NCBI RefSeq assembly: GCF_014842915.1
Contig: NZ_JACYXI010000017.1
Span: forward strand, 27,829-91,828
DNA from: Roseibium litorale
GTDB lineage: Bacteria; Pseudomonadota; Alphaproteobacteria; Rhizobiales; Stappiaceae
Length of the DNA: 64,000 nucleotides
Direction of reading: 5' to 3'
The notes below the pieces were generated by a model. The model worked only from the letters and a program-made list of their open reading frames with translations, ran no database searches and was not told the DNA's origin. A program made the translations under genes and the position numbers. Positions 44,458 to 54,096 of the stretch are shown piece by piece. The stretch's first letter is position 1. Every line of letters starts with the position of its first letter.

Positions 44458-47400
44458 ATGATGCACGGCACATTCGTGATACTGGCTGCTCTGGGCTATA
44501 TCCTGCTGCTGTTCGCCATTGCCAGCTACGGCGACCGCATGCCAAAACGCTTCATCCCCGGACGGCGCGGAAGGCCCCTGATCTATGCCCTCTCCCTTTC
44601 CGTCTATTGCACGTCCTGGACGTTCTATGGCTCGGTCGGCGGCGCAAGCCACAATGGCTTCGAGTTCCTGACCATCTACGTCGGACCGGTTCTGGTCTTC
44701 GTCCTGGGCTATCCGGTTCTCCGGCGGATTGTAAGCATCTCCAAATCCGAGCGCATTACATCCATCGCCGATTTTATCGGCGCCCGGTATGGCAAGAGCC
44801 AGCCTGTCTCTGCTGTCGCCACCCTGATCGCCGTCATCGGCATCATCCCCTATATTGCCCTTCAGCTGAAAGCCGTCTCCCAGTCGATCACCACCATGAT
44901 TGGCCCATTGCACGCCCCTGAAGCCGTTCTGTGGATGCCGGTTTTCAATGACACGACGCTGCTGATCGCCATCTGCATGGCCATTTTCACCTGGCTCTTC
45001 GGCACGCGGCATATCGATGCAACGGAACACCAGGCGGGCCTGATGCTCGCAATCGCAGCCGAGGCCGTGGTCAAGCTGGTGGCCTTCCTCGCTGTCGGCA
45101 TCTGGGTGACCTATTCCCTTTATGAAGGACCGATGGATCTCATCCGGGCAATTTCCGAAGCGCCGGAAGTCGCAGGAGTTTTCACCCAGTCCCTCAACCG
45201 GGACAACTGGCTGGTGATGACACTTCTTTCCGCCTTTGCGGTGATTGCCCTCCCCCGGCAATTCCATGTGACCGTGACCGAAAACAACTCGGAGGAGGAA
45301 GTCCGTCGCGCGACCTGGCTGTTCCCGCTCTATCTGGTCCTGATCAACCTGTTTGTGGTTCCCATCGCCGCGGCCGGCCTCTTGCGCTTCGGGCAGGACA
45401 TCAATTCCGACACCTACGTTCTTGCCTTGCCGATAGACGCCGGCCAGGGCTGGCTCGCCCTCTTCGCCTTCATCGGCGGGCTGTCAGCCGCAACAGCAAT
45501 GGTCATCGTCGCGACAGTTGCCCTTGCGATCATGATCTCGAACGACATCGCCGTGCCGCTGATCCTGAGACGGCGCAGCGAGGAAGACCTGGTGGCGGCT
45601 GGCGGAAAGGACATGAGCAAGCTGCTGTTGACCGTCCGCCGCATGGCCATCCTGGTGATCCTGCTTCTTGCCTATGCCTATTACCGGGCAACGGGGAACA
45701 CCGCCGCACTCGCCTCCATCGGCCTGCTCTCCTTTGCGGCCATCGCACAGTTCGCCCCGGCGTTTATCGGCGGCCTGCTCTGGCGCAGGGCAACGGCCCC
45801 CGGTGCCATTGCCGGAATGAGCGTCGGTTTCGCGATCTGGCTCTATACCCTTTTCATGCCAACCTTCGCGGTCTCCAATCTGATCCCCAGCACAATTTTG
45901 AACACTGGTCCCTTCGGCCTGGAGTTTCTCAAGCCTCAAGCCTTGTTCGGCTTGCAAGCTTCCCCGCTTGTGCATGGAACATTCTGGAGTCTTCTCGGCA
46001 ACGTGATCTTCTTCGTTGTGTTCTCTCTGGCCCGCAAGCCGGAACCGGCTGAAAAGCTGCAAGCCAATATCTTCGTTCCCGCGGATCTCTCCCCGACACC
46101 AAGCCTGCGCCTCTGGCGGACAACAGTAACCGCGGGAGACCTGCGGGCCACCATCGCCCGCTATCTGGGAGAAGAGCGCACCGAACGGTCCTTCAACCGC
46201 TATGCGCGTGAACGCGGGCTGACCCTCGACCCCACAGAAACGGCGGATGCCAGCCTGCTGCGTTTTTCCGAACAGATCCTGGCAAGCGCCATCGGCGCGG
46301 CCTCGTCGCGTCTGGTGCTCTCGCTTATGCTGAAACGGCACGACCCGTCAGCAAAGGGAGCGGTGAAGCTGCTCGATGATGCCTCCGCCGCGATCCAGTA
46401 CAACCGCGACCTGCTTCAGACCGCGCTCGATCAGGTGAGACAGGGCATCGCGGTGTTCGACCGGGACCTGAGGCTGATTTGCTGGAACCGGCAATTCCGC
46501 GACCTTCTGGGCTTGCCGACCGAATATGGCCAGGTGGGCACGACACTCGACTCCATCATCCGTTACAACGCAGAGCGCGGTGAACATGGCGACGGGCCCA
46601 TCGAGGCCATCGTCTCCGACCGGCTCGAACGTCTGGTGGTCGTGCAGGATACCTTTCAGGAGCGCCTGACGTCGTCGGGTGCGGTTCTGGAGGTCAGGAT
46701 CAGCCCCATGCCCGATGGCGGCATCGTCACCACTTATACCGACATTACAGAACGTGTGATGGCGGAAGACGCCCTTGCCCGGGCCAACGAAACTCTGGAG
46801 CGGCGGGTACGCGAACGCACCGAGGAGCTGACCTACGTGAATCAGCGGCTGGTGTATGCGACCCACGCCGCCGAAGAAGCCAACATCGGCAAGACCCGCT
46901 TTCTGGCGGCTGCGGGCCACGACATCCTGCAGCCGCTGAACGCCGCCAGGCTCTATTCGTCAGTCCTTGTCGACAGGCTGCGGGAGGGAGAAGCGGGCGA
47001 CCTTGTCCGAAATGTGGAAGCTGCCCTCGAGTCCGTCGAGGATATTATCGGCGCAGTACTCGACATTTCCCGCCTCGACACAGGCGCCCTGAAGCCGGAA
47101 CTGTCGGTCTTCAGACTGGACATGATCCTGACCGCCCTTAAGCTGGAATTTGAACCGGTTGCGCAGGAAAAAGGCTTGCGGCTGCGTTTTGTTCCCACAT
47201 CCCTCTCTGTCCGATCCGACCGGCGGCTTTTGCGGCGCTTGCTGCAGAACCTGGTTTCCAATGCCCTGAAGTACACCGCAAGCGGCAGTGTGCTTGTTGG
47301 CTGCAGGCGCAGAGGCGGAAAGATCGTCGTCGAAGTGCATGACACCGGAATGGGCATTCCTCCAGCCAAACAAACCGTGATCTTCGAAGAGTTTCACAGG

Positions 47401-48021
47401 CTGGATGACGGCATGCGCGTTGCCAAAGGATTGGGCCTTGGCCTTTCCATCGTTGAGCGGATCTCCAATGTGCTGGATCATCCGGTCGGGCTTAGCTCAA
47501 GGGCCGGCAGGGGATCCTGTTTCCGGGTCACTCTGCCGGTCGCAGCTGCGGTTCCCCTGGAAGCTGCTCCTGCTAGCCTCCCAGGCATTCCCGGCCAGCT
47601 CAATGGTCTCCGCGTGCTTGCGATAGACAATGAGCCCGACATTCTCAACGGCATGCGTCATCTGCTGGAGAGCTGGCACTGTGACGTGATCACGGCCCGG
47701 GACGATGTAGAGGCTGCCCATTTGCTGAACGAGGCAGGGAAGAGACCCGACATCATTCTTGCCGATTATCACCTTGACGACGGCACCGGCATTGAGGCTA
47801 TCGTCCGGTTGCGCTGGAAATTCGGCTCAAGAATTCCTGCCTTCCTTATCACAGCCGACAGAAGCAGAGGCGTGCGCAGCGAAGCGTCCGGCAAGTCGAT
47901 CGAGATCTTCAACAAGCCGCTCAAGCCTGCGGCCCTTCGAGCGCAGCTAGCGCGCTGTGTAGCAGAGCGGGATGCAGGTGAGCTTGCCGGTGTCACTGGT
48001 GGTGGACAAGATAAGGCGTGA
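44458..48021 (+). CDS. CrbS-like hybrid: SLC5-type transporter domain, PAS, histidine kinase, receiver
   Basis: 1187 residues. Residues ~1-520 are a sodium:solute symporter-like domain with about 13 helices (SVYCTSWTFYGSVG near the start). A linker and PAS domain (about 645-775, QGIAVFDRDLRLICWNRQF), a coiled coil, the kinase core with His ~821 in AAAGHDILQPLNAARLY, N and G boxes (LVSNALKYT, DTGMGIP, GLGLGLSI), and a C-terminal receiver (DNEPDI, phospho-Asp in IILADYHLDD) follow. This architecture is that of CrbS, which with CrbR controls acetyl-CoA synthetase. Its 3-prime end overlaps the convergent GGDEF/EAL gene by 29 bases. Confidence 0.9.
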   Translation: MMHGTFVILAALGYILLLFAIASYGDRMPKRFIPGRRGRPLIYALSLSVYCTSWTFYGSVGGASHNGFEFLTIYVGPVLVFVLGYPVLRRIVSISKSERITSIADFIGARYGKSQPVSAVATLIAVIGIIPYIALQLKAVSQSITTMIGPLHAPEAVLWMPVFNDTTLLIAICMAIFTWLFGTRHIDATEHQAGLMLAIAAEAVVKLVAFLAVGIWVTYSLYEGPMDLIRAISEAPEVAGVFTQSLNRDNWLVMTLLSAFAVIALPRQFHVTVTENNSEEEVRRATWLFPLYLVLINLFVVPIAAAGLLRFGQDINSDTYVLALPIDAGQGWLALFAFIGGLSAATAMVIVATVALAIMISNDIAVPLILRRRSEEDLVAAGGKDMSKLLLTVRRMAILVILLLAYAYYRATGNTAALASIGLLSFAAIAQFAPAFIGGLLWRRATAPGAIAGMSVGFAIWLYTLFMPTFAVSNLIPSTILNTGPFGLEFLKPQALFGLQASPLVHGTFWSLLGNVIFFVVFSLARKPEPAEKLQANIFVPADLSPTPSLRLWRTTVTAGDLRATIARYLGEERTERSFNRYARERGLTLDPTETADASLLRFSEQILASAIGAASSRLVLSLMLKRHDPSAKGAVKLLDDASAAIQYNRDLLQTALDQVRQGIAVFDRDLRLICWNRQFRDLLGLPTEYGQVGTTLDSIIRYNAERGEHGDGPIEAIVSDRLERLVVVQDTFQERLTSSGAVLEVRISPMPDGGIVTTYTDITERVMAEDALARANETLERRVRERTEELTYVNQRLVYATHAAEEANIGKTRFLAAAGHDILQPLNAARLYSSVLVDRLREGEAGDLVRNVEAALESVEDIIGAVLDISRLDTGALKPELSVFRLDMILTALKLEFEPVAQEKGLRLRFVPTSLSVRSDRRLLRRLLQNLVSNALKYTASGSVLVGCRRRGGKIVVEVHDTGMGIPPAKQTVIFEEFHRLDDGMRVAKGLGLGLSIVERISNVLDHPVGLSSRAGRGSCFRVTLPVAAAVPLEAAPASLPGIPGQLNGLRVLAIDNEPDILNGMRHLLESWHCDVITARDDVEAAHLLNEAGKRPDIILADYHLDDGTGIEAIVRLRWKFGSRIPAFLITADRSRGVRSEASGKSIEIFNKPLKPAALRAQLARCVAERDAGELAGVTGGGQDKA

Positions 48022-50443
48022 CCCTCTTCTGCGTCTCTTCGTCTTCAAGCACGCGGAACAGCTCTTCACTACGGACCGGCCGGCCGAAGTGATATCCCTG
48101 CAATGAATCGCATCCCATCTTGCGGAGCAGTTCAGCCTGCGCTTCGGTTTCCACTCCCTCGGCTGTTACGGTCATGCCAAGGGTCTGTGCCAGCGAGATG
48201 ATTGTGGAAATGATCGCAAGACTGTCCGGCCTCCCGGCCATCTCGTCCACGAATGACTTGTCGATCTTGATCCGGTCAAACGGATAGAGCCGCAGATAGG
48301 ACAAGGAGGAATATCCCGTTCCGAAGTCATCGAGCGCAATGTTGACGCCAAGATCCGACAGGGCATTCAAAATGGCACCGGTCTGCCGGAAATCCTGAAT
48401 AAGAACAGATTCGGTGATCTCCAGGACAAGCCGCTCAGGTTTCAGCCCTGTTTCCGCGAGAACGGCCTTCACCGTCTCGACAAAGCCGGGCTCCATGAAC
48501 TGTACCGGAGACAAATTGACCCCAATGCCGGGCTCTCCCGGCAGATCCACCGCCTGAAGGCACGCCCTCCGTAACACCCATTCTCCAATAGGAATGATCA
48601 GGCCAGTTTCTTCGGCGATGGGAATGAACTCAGCCGGAGACACCAAACCCCGGCCCGGATGGTCCCAGCGCAACAGAGCCTCGTAACCCAGGACCGTTGC
48701 GTCCTTGCTGCTGACGACTGGCTGATAAGCGAGAACCAACTGGCCAAGTTCAATCGCAAAGCGCAGCTCTTCCTCGATCTGACGCCGGTTCCGGATCTCC
48801 TCTTCAATATTGGAGAAGTATGTGAGCGCCCGTCCCCTGCCGAGATGTTTAGCCTTATAGAGCGCCATATCAGCGTGCCTCATCAGCTCATCCAGCAGAC
48901 GGCCATGCCCCGGGCTGACCGCCAGGCCAACCGTCGCGCCAACCTGCAGGGCACGTTCCCCGATTTGAAAGGGCTGCTTCAGAGCGTCGATGATCCGCTG
49001 AGCGATATGCAGTCCATCCTCAGGATCAGGAAAGCCCCCGATCGCAGCGAACTCATCACCACCAATTCTGGCAAGAAGAACCTTGCCCTCACAGACCCGG
49101 GTCAAACGTTCGGCAACCTGTTTCAAGAGGCGGTCGCCAACCGGGTGGCCGCAGATGTCGTTGACCGACTTGAAATTGTCGAGATCAATCATGAAGATCG
49201 TCTGGCTGCGACCCTCGTCATGAGCCTTGTCCAGCGCGGACTGCGCGACCTGGAAGAACCAGCTCCTGTTTCCGATGGAGGTCAGGGAATCGTGAGAAGC
49301 CATGTGTTCCAGCATCTGGCTGGAGCGGCGGGCCTCCGTTACATCCGATCCAACACCCCTGTAGCCGATGAATGTACCGCGCTCGTCATAAGCAGGCCGG
49401 GCCGCGAGGGACCACCAGCGGAGTTCCGGACCAACATGTATCGGGACGACCATGTTGTGGATCGACTGCCGGGAAATGAAGGCCTTTAACAGCTCTTTCC
49501 CCTCTGACGGCAGCTCCTCGACCACGCTGCGGCGCAACAAATGACCGAAGTCCATGCCTTGCAATTGTTCAAGGCTGCGGCCGCTCACGTCAGCGAAGCG
49601 CGCAGACACGCGTTGCAGACAGCCGTCCGCATCCGTTTCCCATAGCCAGTCGCTGGCAGTTTCCTCAAACTCGTTCAGAAGAAGGGCAATAAGTTCCTCT
49701 TTTCTCTTGGCTTCCGCTTCCGCCAGATAGCGGGAAACAAAAAGACTGGAAGAGAGAATGACTGAGCCAAAGACAATGAAGCTGTAGCTTCCAAGCAGAA
49801 CCGCAAACACGGCGCTGTTCGCCGTTCCTTCAATGAGGAGTGCGGCCGCCGACCCGATCACAAGAATGCCGATCCACGCCATTGCGGCAGCGGGCACGGA
49901 GGCGAGCGCAAAACCGCCTGCGCCAATCATTCCTGTCGTCAAAGAGGAAATGATCAGTTTTGCCTCAGGGCCAAAATAGGCAAAGGTGACGACGGGAACG
50001 GCAGCCCAGAACGAGGCGAGCATGGCTGCGCTGCGTACAGCAGCTCTCATTGCCCTCACGGAGGCCTTCTTGACTGGCTTCACCCGGCTTTTTAACCATG
50101 CCTTGATGCCAAAACCCAGGCATATGGAAAGACCGCAAACCCATATGGCAAGCACACTGGCCGGTACCGGTCCATGAAGCACCCCGACAACAACAAGAAT
50201 ATTGATGATGTTGGCGACCAGCGTGAAGGGGAAGAGGTTCATAACCGTCCGGATCTGGGCAGCACGAATGCGTGACGCCAGCGCCTCGTCTATGACCTGC
50301 CTGCCGAAGGCAACAGATGTGGCAACACCACGCCCTGACAGACCCTCAAGCTCATGTGGTGGCTTTCTTTTTGCCCTGTCGGCATTTTGAACACTTCCAT
50401 CAAGGGCTTCGACCAGACGAAGCAGGCTTCTGAAGCTGAACAT
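47993..50443 (-). CDS. Membrane PAS-GGDEF-EAL cyclic-di-GMP enzyme
   Basis: 816 residues. Several membrane helices (about residues 70-245), a PAS domain (about 260-375), a GGDEF domain with the intact catalytic site ARIGGDEF (about residue 485) and an EAL domain with YEALLRWDHP, NLSPVQF, DDFGTGYSS and the late TAEGVE. Both active-site motifs are preserved, so it could make or degrade cyclic-di-GMP; direction cannot be told. It lies between the CrbS-like kinase and the CrbR-like regulator and its end overlaps the kinase gene tail to tail. Confidence 0.92.
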   Translation of the reverse strand: MFSFRSLLRLVEALDGSVQNADRAKRKPPHELEGLSGRGVATSVAFGRQVIDEALASRIRAAQIRTVMNLFPFTLVANIINILVVVGVLHGPVPASVLAIWVCGLSICLGFGIKAWLKSRVKPVKKASVRAMRAAVRSAAMLASFWAAVPVVTFAYFGPEAKLIISSLTTGMIGAGGFALASVPAAAMAWIGILVIGSAAALLIEGTANSAVFAVLLGSYSFIVFGSVILSSSLFVSRYLAEAEAKRKEELIALLLNEFEETASDWLWETDADGCLQRVSARFADVSGRSLEQLQGMDFGHLLRRSVVEELPSEGKELLKAFISRQSIHNMVVPIHVGPELRWWSLAARPAYDERGTFIGYRGVGSDVTEARRSSQMLEHMASHDSLTSIGNRSWFFQVAQSALDKAHDEGRSQTIFMIDLDNFKSVNDICGHPVGDRLLKQVAERLTRVCEGKVLLARIGGDEFAAIGGFPDPEDGLHIAQRIIDALKQPFQIGERALQVGATVGLAVSPGHGRLLDELMRHADMALYKAKHLGRGRALTYFSNIEEEIRNRRQIEEELRFAIELGQLVLAYQPVVSSKDATVLGYEALLRWDHPGRGLVSPAEFIPIAEETGLIIPIGEWVLRRACLQAVDLPGEPGIGVNLSPVQFMEPGFVETVKAVLAETGLKPERLVLEITESVLIQDFRQTGAILNALSDLGVNIALDDFGTGYSSLSYLRLYPFDRIKIDKSFVDEMAGRPDSLAIISTIISLAQTLGMTVTAEGVETEAQAELLRKMGCDSLQGYHFGRPVRSEELFRVLEDEETQKRVTPYLVHHQ

Positions 50444-50597
50444 CGCCCCTCACAACAGGACCTACACGTGGCTCAATTGCCTGATTCCGCAGATGCACCC
50501 ACTAGTACCCTAATGCAGGAAACTTCCCGTAAGCCGGACATATAAAAGTTGATCTTTCTCTTTCATACATCTTCAACGACAGCCAAGAGTCTGGCGT

Positions 50598-51251
50598 CTA
50601 ATCCATCTGCCATTGACCGGCTTCGATCTTCGAAGCAGCGATCACAGCCTGTGTCCGGCTCTCAACCCCAAGCTTCTGGAGAATGGCGGAAACATGCGCC
50701 TTGACGGTGGCTTCTGAGACGGAAAGCTCATAGGCGATCTGCTTGTTCAACAGCCCTTCCGAGAGCATCATCAGAACACGCACCTGCTGAGGCGTCAGCG
50801 TCGCCAGACGCTGAACCAGATCCGTGGTTCCATCGTTCGCGGACAGATCCACTTCCGGCGGCGTCCAGACATTTCCTTCCATCACCGAGGCGATCGCATC
50901 CCGGATCACTTCGATGCCATGGGACTTGGGAATGAACCCGGAAGCGCCGAACTTAATACAGCTGCGGATGGCCTGCGGATCCTCATTGGCCGAGACGATC
51001 ACGACAGGCACACCGGCAAACTGAGCCCGCAGATACATCAGTCCTGAAAACCCGCGCATACCTGGCATCGTTAGATCCAGAAGAACCAGATCGACGTCGC
51101 CATCCCCTCCCATAAGGGCTGTCACATCTTCAAGGGTTCCGGCCTCATCGATGCGCGAACTGGGATACTGGGTTTCAAGCGTCTGTTTCAACGCCCCGCG
51201 AAACAGCGGATGGTCGTCTGCAATGATGAATCGAAACGCTGTATCCGGCAC
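50598..51251 (-). CDS. LuxR-family response regulator, CrbR-like
   Basis: 217 residues from a GTG with GGAGG nine bases upstream; the ORF extends to 51509 but that part looks non-coding. The receiver has the acidic pair in FIIADDHPLFRG and the phospho-accepting Asp in LVLLDLTMPG. The LuxR HTH is LTPQQVRVLMMLSEGLLNKQIAYELSVSEATVKAHVSAIL. It resembles CrbR, the partner of CrbS kinases, and the CrbS-like gene is 2.6 kb away. Targets such as acs are not in the window. Confidence 0.86.
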   Translation of the reverse strand: MPDTAFRFIIADDHPLFRGALKQTLETQYPSSRIDEAGTLEDVTALMGGDGDVDLVLLDLTMPGMRGFSGLMYLRAQFAGVPVVIVSANEDPQAIRSCIKFGASGFIPKSHGIEVIRDAIASVMEGNVWTPPEVDLSANDGTTDLVQRLATLTPQQVRVLMMLSEGLLNKQIAYELSVSEATVKAHVSAILQKLGVESRTQAVIAASKIEAGQWQMD

Positions 51252-51565
51252 TCCGGGTCTCCTCCATATTGTCCGGGTCAAGCCGCATCCCGGCAACGAG
51301 CCTGTGCATGGTCCAGTCAGGCCTCTCCTCCCAGGAAGCCCGACTTCGTCACACAGACTGCCAGCCAGCAGCTCGGCCCGCTGGTAAAGATCGCTGCGTT
51401 CTGCCCTACCCCTTTGAACAGCGGACTTATCCGCCATTTCTGAAACTATGTTTGCAGCGCAAATAAACCGCGAGTCAATCCCACTGCGGGAAGGTCTTGA
51501 GACACGCACGCGTTTTCACCACGCTCAAACCGGTTGAAGTGGAAACGGTGAAGTGGAAGCGCCCG

Positions 51566-52036
51566 TCAGGTTCCCAGATAATGCAGTGTGACAGTTCGTT
51601 GATGAAGACCGTCCCGGTGTTCCACCAGATAGAGGGCTTGCCATGTGCCCAGGTCCATTTCACCGCCGATAACCGGGATCTGGAGATTGACGCCGGTCAG
51701 GAGGGTCTTGATATGAGCAGGCATGTCGTCGGCTCCCTCCATGTGATGGCGGTAGCCGACGGTCTCCGGAGCCAGCCGGTCAAGAGCGTCAATGATATCG
51801 GCCTGCACATCCGGGTCGGTATTCTCCTGAATGGTCAGGGAGGCCGAGGTGTGGCGCAGGAAGAGGGTTATCAAGCCATCTCCAGCCCCAAAACTCTTCA
51901 ACCAGCCATTCACCGGCTGGCTAATCTGATGGAAGCGCTGCCCTTTTGTCGGAACCACCAGACGGGCCATGGATTGCCGCAGACTGCCGTCAGCGTCCTC
52001 CAGCGTCCACAGCCCCAGAGACGAATGGGATGTCAT
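51566..52036 (-). CDS. YjbQ family protein (UPF0047)
   Basis: 156 residues from MTSHSSLG with GAGG upstream. The family signature is LFLRHTSASLTIQENTDPDV, then MPAHIKTLLTG and GTWQALYLVEHRDGLHQRTV. Members are small trimers, some with weak thiamine-phosphate synthase activity; the cellular role is unsettled. It has no operon partner here. Confidence 0.92.
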   Translation of the reverse strand: MTSHSSLGLWTLEDADGSLRQSMARLVVPTKGQRFHQISQPVNGWLKSFGAGDGLITLFLRHTSASLTIQENTDPDVQADIIDALDRLAPETVGYRHHMEGADDMPAHIKTLLTGVNLQIPVIGGEMDLGTWQALYLVEHRDGLHQRTVTLHYLGT

Positions 52037-52341
52037 GCCAAGCCTCTTTGCCCTGTCTTTCACAGACCCGCGGCTCAGCTGCAAGCGCATCGGGACTGGT
52101 TCAAAGCCTCAGCCCTGAGCGGCTTAAACGAACCGCAATTTGAGTGATCACAGTTCTTATCAGGTTTGAAACATATGTGTCAGAGAAAAACAGAAAATTC
52201 CCGCTAAATACAATCTCTGGTTTATCGACATTGAGCAGTCATCAAACGATTACTCAAGATAGATAAAATAAGAATAAAAGCATAACTCCAAGGGACAAGA
52301 CAAGATACGGGAAACCGTGCGTAGTTAGGACCACTTGCACA
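52037..52341. other. AT-rich gap with no recognised element
   Basis: 305 bases between divergent genes. From 52190 to 52300 it is clearly AT-richer than its surroundings and may hold promoters for both sides. I see no gene and no clear operator. Confidence 0.5.
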
Positions 52342-53208
52342 ATGCCGTCTCAGGAAACCCTGCTATCCTTCGCCAGCCGCTGGGAATGCGATGAGAACAA
52401 TCATCTGAACACTCAGTTCTACTTCGGTATTTTTGAAGAAGCAGACCGTCAGTTCCAGCTGCTGAGCGGGTTCTCCGATGTGCTTGCCGGTCAGAGGCGT
52501 GTGCGTCACGTCCGTTTTCATAAAGACGTGCGCTGTGGCGACCTCGTGCGCGTGAGCACAGGTGTCGCATTTGACGGTCCTCATATGCTGACCGTCGTGC
52601 ATGAGATGTACAATGGCGCCACTGGCGAATTGACGGCAACCGCTATTGACGGATACGCGCCCAGCGCCTCCTCTGCACGCACACTCCGTAACCGCTTTAT
52701 GGACTTCATGATCCCCATGCCGACGCATGCGGCACCTCATGAAATCCCACCCACGCCGGTCAATTCCAAGATGACACAGGCCGCTCTTCTGACTGCGGGC
52801 GCCATTCTGTCCCACCGCGCTACGGTTCTGGCGCGGCATCAGGGTGCCGACAACCGGGCCGACGATCAATTCGCCGCCTCCTGTGCAAGCTGCGCCTCTC
52901 CTCATGTCTGGGAGAGAACCCCTTTGAAACAGGCCTACCGGGAGCAGAATGGACTGGGACGTCTCACCAAAGAGGCGAAGCTGACCTGGCTCAGCCCGTT
53001 GAAAGCGGGAGATGCTGTTCTTGTCATCAGCAGTTTGACTGCGGTGCAGGACAAGTGCTTCACTCTGCGCCATCATCTTTTTGAAAGCCGGACAAAACGG
53101 CTTGCCGCGATCTGCGATTCAGCCGTTCTGGCGCTTGATCTTCAGCTCCGCCAGGCTGTCCCACTCCCCGAGCAGACAAGGCGTGAACTGACGGCTCTCT
53201 GCCTGTGA
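52342..53208 (+). CDS. Tandem hotdog-fold thioesterase-like protein
   Basis: 288 residues. The first half has the 4-hydroxybenzoyl-CoA thioesterase pattern (SRWECDENNHLNTQFYFGIFEEADRQF) with the acidic residue usual near the active site. The second half (LGRLTKEAKLTWLSPLKAGDAVLVISSL and HHLFESRTKRLAAICDS) looks like another hotdog. Two hotdogs in one chain would form a pseudo-dimer. The substrate, probably an acyl-CoA, is unknown, and no pathway genes are adjacent. No strong ribosome site is visible. Confidence 0.72.
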   Translation: MPSQETLLSFASRWECDENNHLNTQFYFGIFEEADRQFQLLSGFSDVLAGQRRVRHVRFHKDVRCGDLVRVSTGVAFDGPHMLTVVHEMYNGATGELTATAIDGYAPSASSARTLRNRFMDFMIPMPTHAAPHEIPPTPVNSKMTQAALLTAGAILSHRATVLARHQGADNRADDQFAASCASCASPHVWERTPLKQAYREQNGLGRLTKEAKLTWLSPLKAGDAVLVISSLTAVQDKCFTLRHHLFESRTKRLAAICDSAVLALDLQLRQAVPLPEQTRRELTALCL

Positions 53209-53246
53209 TGGTCAAAGTAGCAACCGGTGAAACGCCTCTGAACTGC

Positions 53247-53954
53247 TTAGCGTGAGGACGGCTCGCCGTCCATCTCACGGCGCAAATCCTGCATCAGCCC
53301 GAAAAACCTGCGCATCGCCTTTTCCGAGAAATCCAGAACCTTGTTGAGTTCCTGCTCGTCCTCCGGCGCCAAGGATGATCCGTCTCCAGGCGCCTCTTTG
53401 CCGTCCGCTTTAGGACCGGAGGAACCGGGTGCAGGAACGTCCCCGTCAGTGGATTTACCGGTGCTCTTGCCCCTAGCCGCTTCCAGCTCCGCAACCCTCT
53501 GCTTGAGCGCATCAATCTGGCCGTTCAGGCTCACGATCTCGGCCTCATAGGCGTCTGCCGCCAATGGCACCGGAACGCAGCGCCAGGCGGCATTCTGCTT
53601 GTTGCAGACACTCACCGTGCCCTTCTGCCGGTCGATCCGCAGAACATCCTCACCGTTTCGGACAAGCTGAAAACGGTGCGGCGGGTCAAACCCCGTTTCA
53701 TCGGGAATAACCGGCGCATCAGCGCCCGGTTCAGCGCCCCCTTCCGGCTTGACACCCTCCGGCACGCGTCCATCAAATTTCTTCGCGCTCGCAGTCGCAA
53801 TCGCGGGCCGCGGATCCGGTTCCCCTGCAAACGCCGGAAAAGACATCTGCATGGCAAGCATCGCCGCGGCCGATCCCACCACGATCATGCGGCGTAGGCC
53901 CGGCACCTTCAGCGCTGCCGGCCGCTCCCGTCCTGTCTGCGAAAATCCAGCCAT
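53247..53954 (-). CDS. Exported hypothetical protein with coiled coil
   Basis: 235 residues, family not recognised. An N-terminal signal or anchor (MIVVGSAAAMLAMQMSFPAFAG, residues 23-44) is followed by a disordered Pro/Gly/Asp stretch, a short folded segment (RFQLVRNGEDVLRIDRQKG with a CNKQNAAWRC pair), a coiled coil (LNGQIDALKQRVAELEAARG), a second low-complexity linker and a C-terminal helix (LNKVLDFSEKAMRRFF). An internal ATG at 53888 would start at the signal peptide. It converges with the hotdog gene. Confidence 0.7.
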   Translation of the reverse strand: MAGFSQTGRERPAALKVPGLRRMIVVGSAAAMLAMQMSFPAFAGEPDPRPAIATASAKKFDGRVPEGVKPEGGAEPGADAPVIPDETGFDPPHRFQLVRNGEDVLRIDRQKGTVSVCNKQNAAWRCVPVPLAADAYEAEIVSLNGQIDALKQRVAELEAARGKSTGKSTDGDVPAPGSSGPKADGKEAPGDGSSLAPEDEQELNKVLDFSEKAMRRFFGLMQDLRREMDGEPSSR

Positions 53955-54028
53955 CTGTCACACCCGTCCCTTGATCTCATTCTTTCCTAGCAAAAGCGGA
54001 TCACATTCTCATGGTCAAAGAATGATAA

Positions 54029-54057
54029 ATGGCCGTCCTTCACAAAAGAACGGCCAT
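54029..54057 (-). terminator. Terminator after the HCCA isomerase-like gene
   Basis: ATGGCCGT and ACGGCCAT form an 8-base stem with a 13-base loop, about 40 bases after the stop, followed by TTTATC on the minus strand. Confidence 0.7.
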
Positions 54058-54096
54058 CCGCAGGCATATTCAGCTGAATTTTGCCATTGCCAGAGC

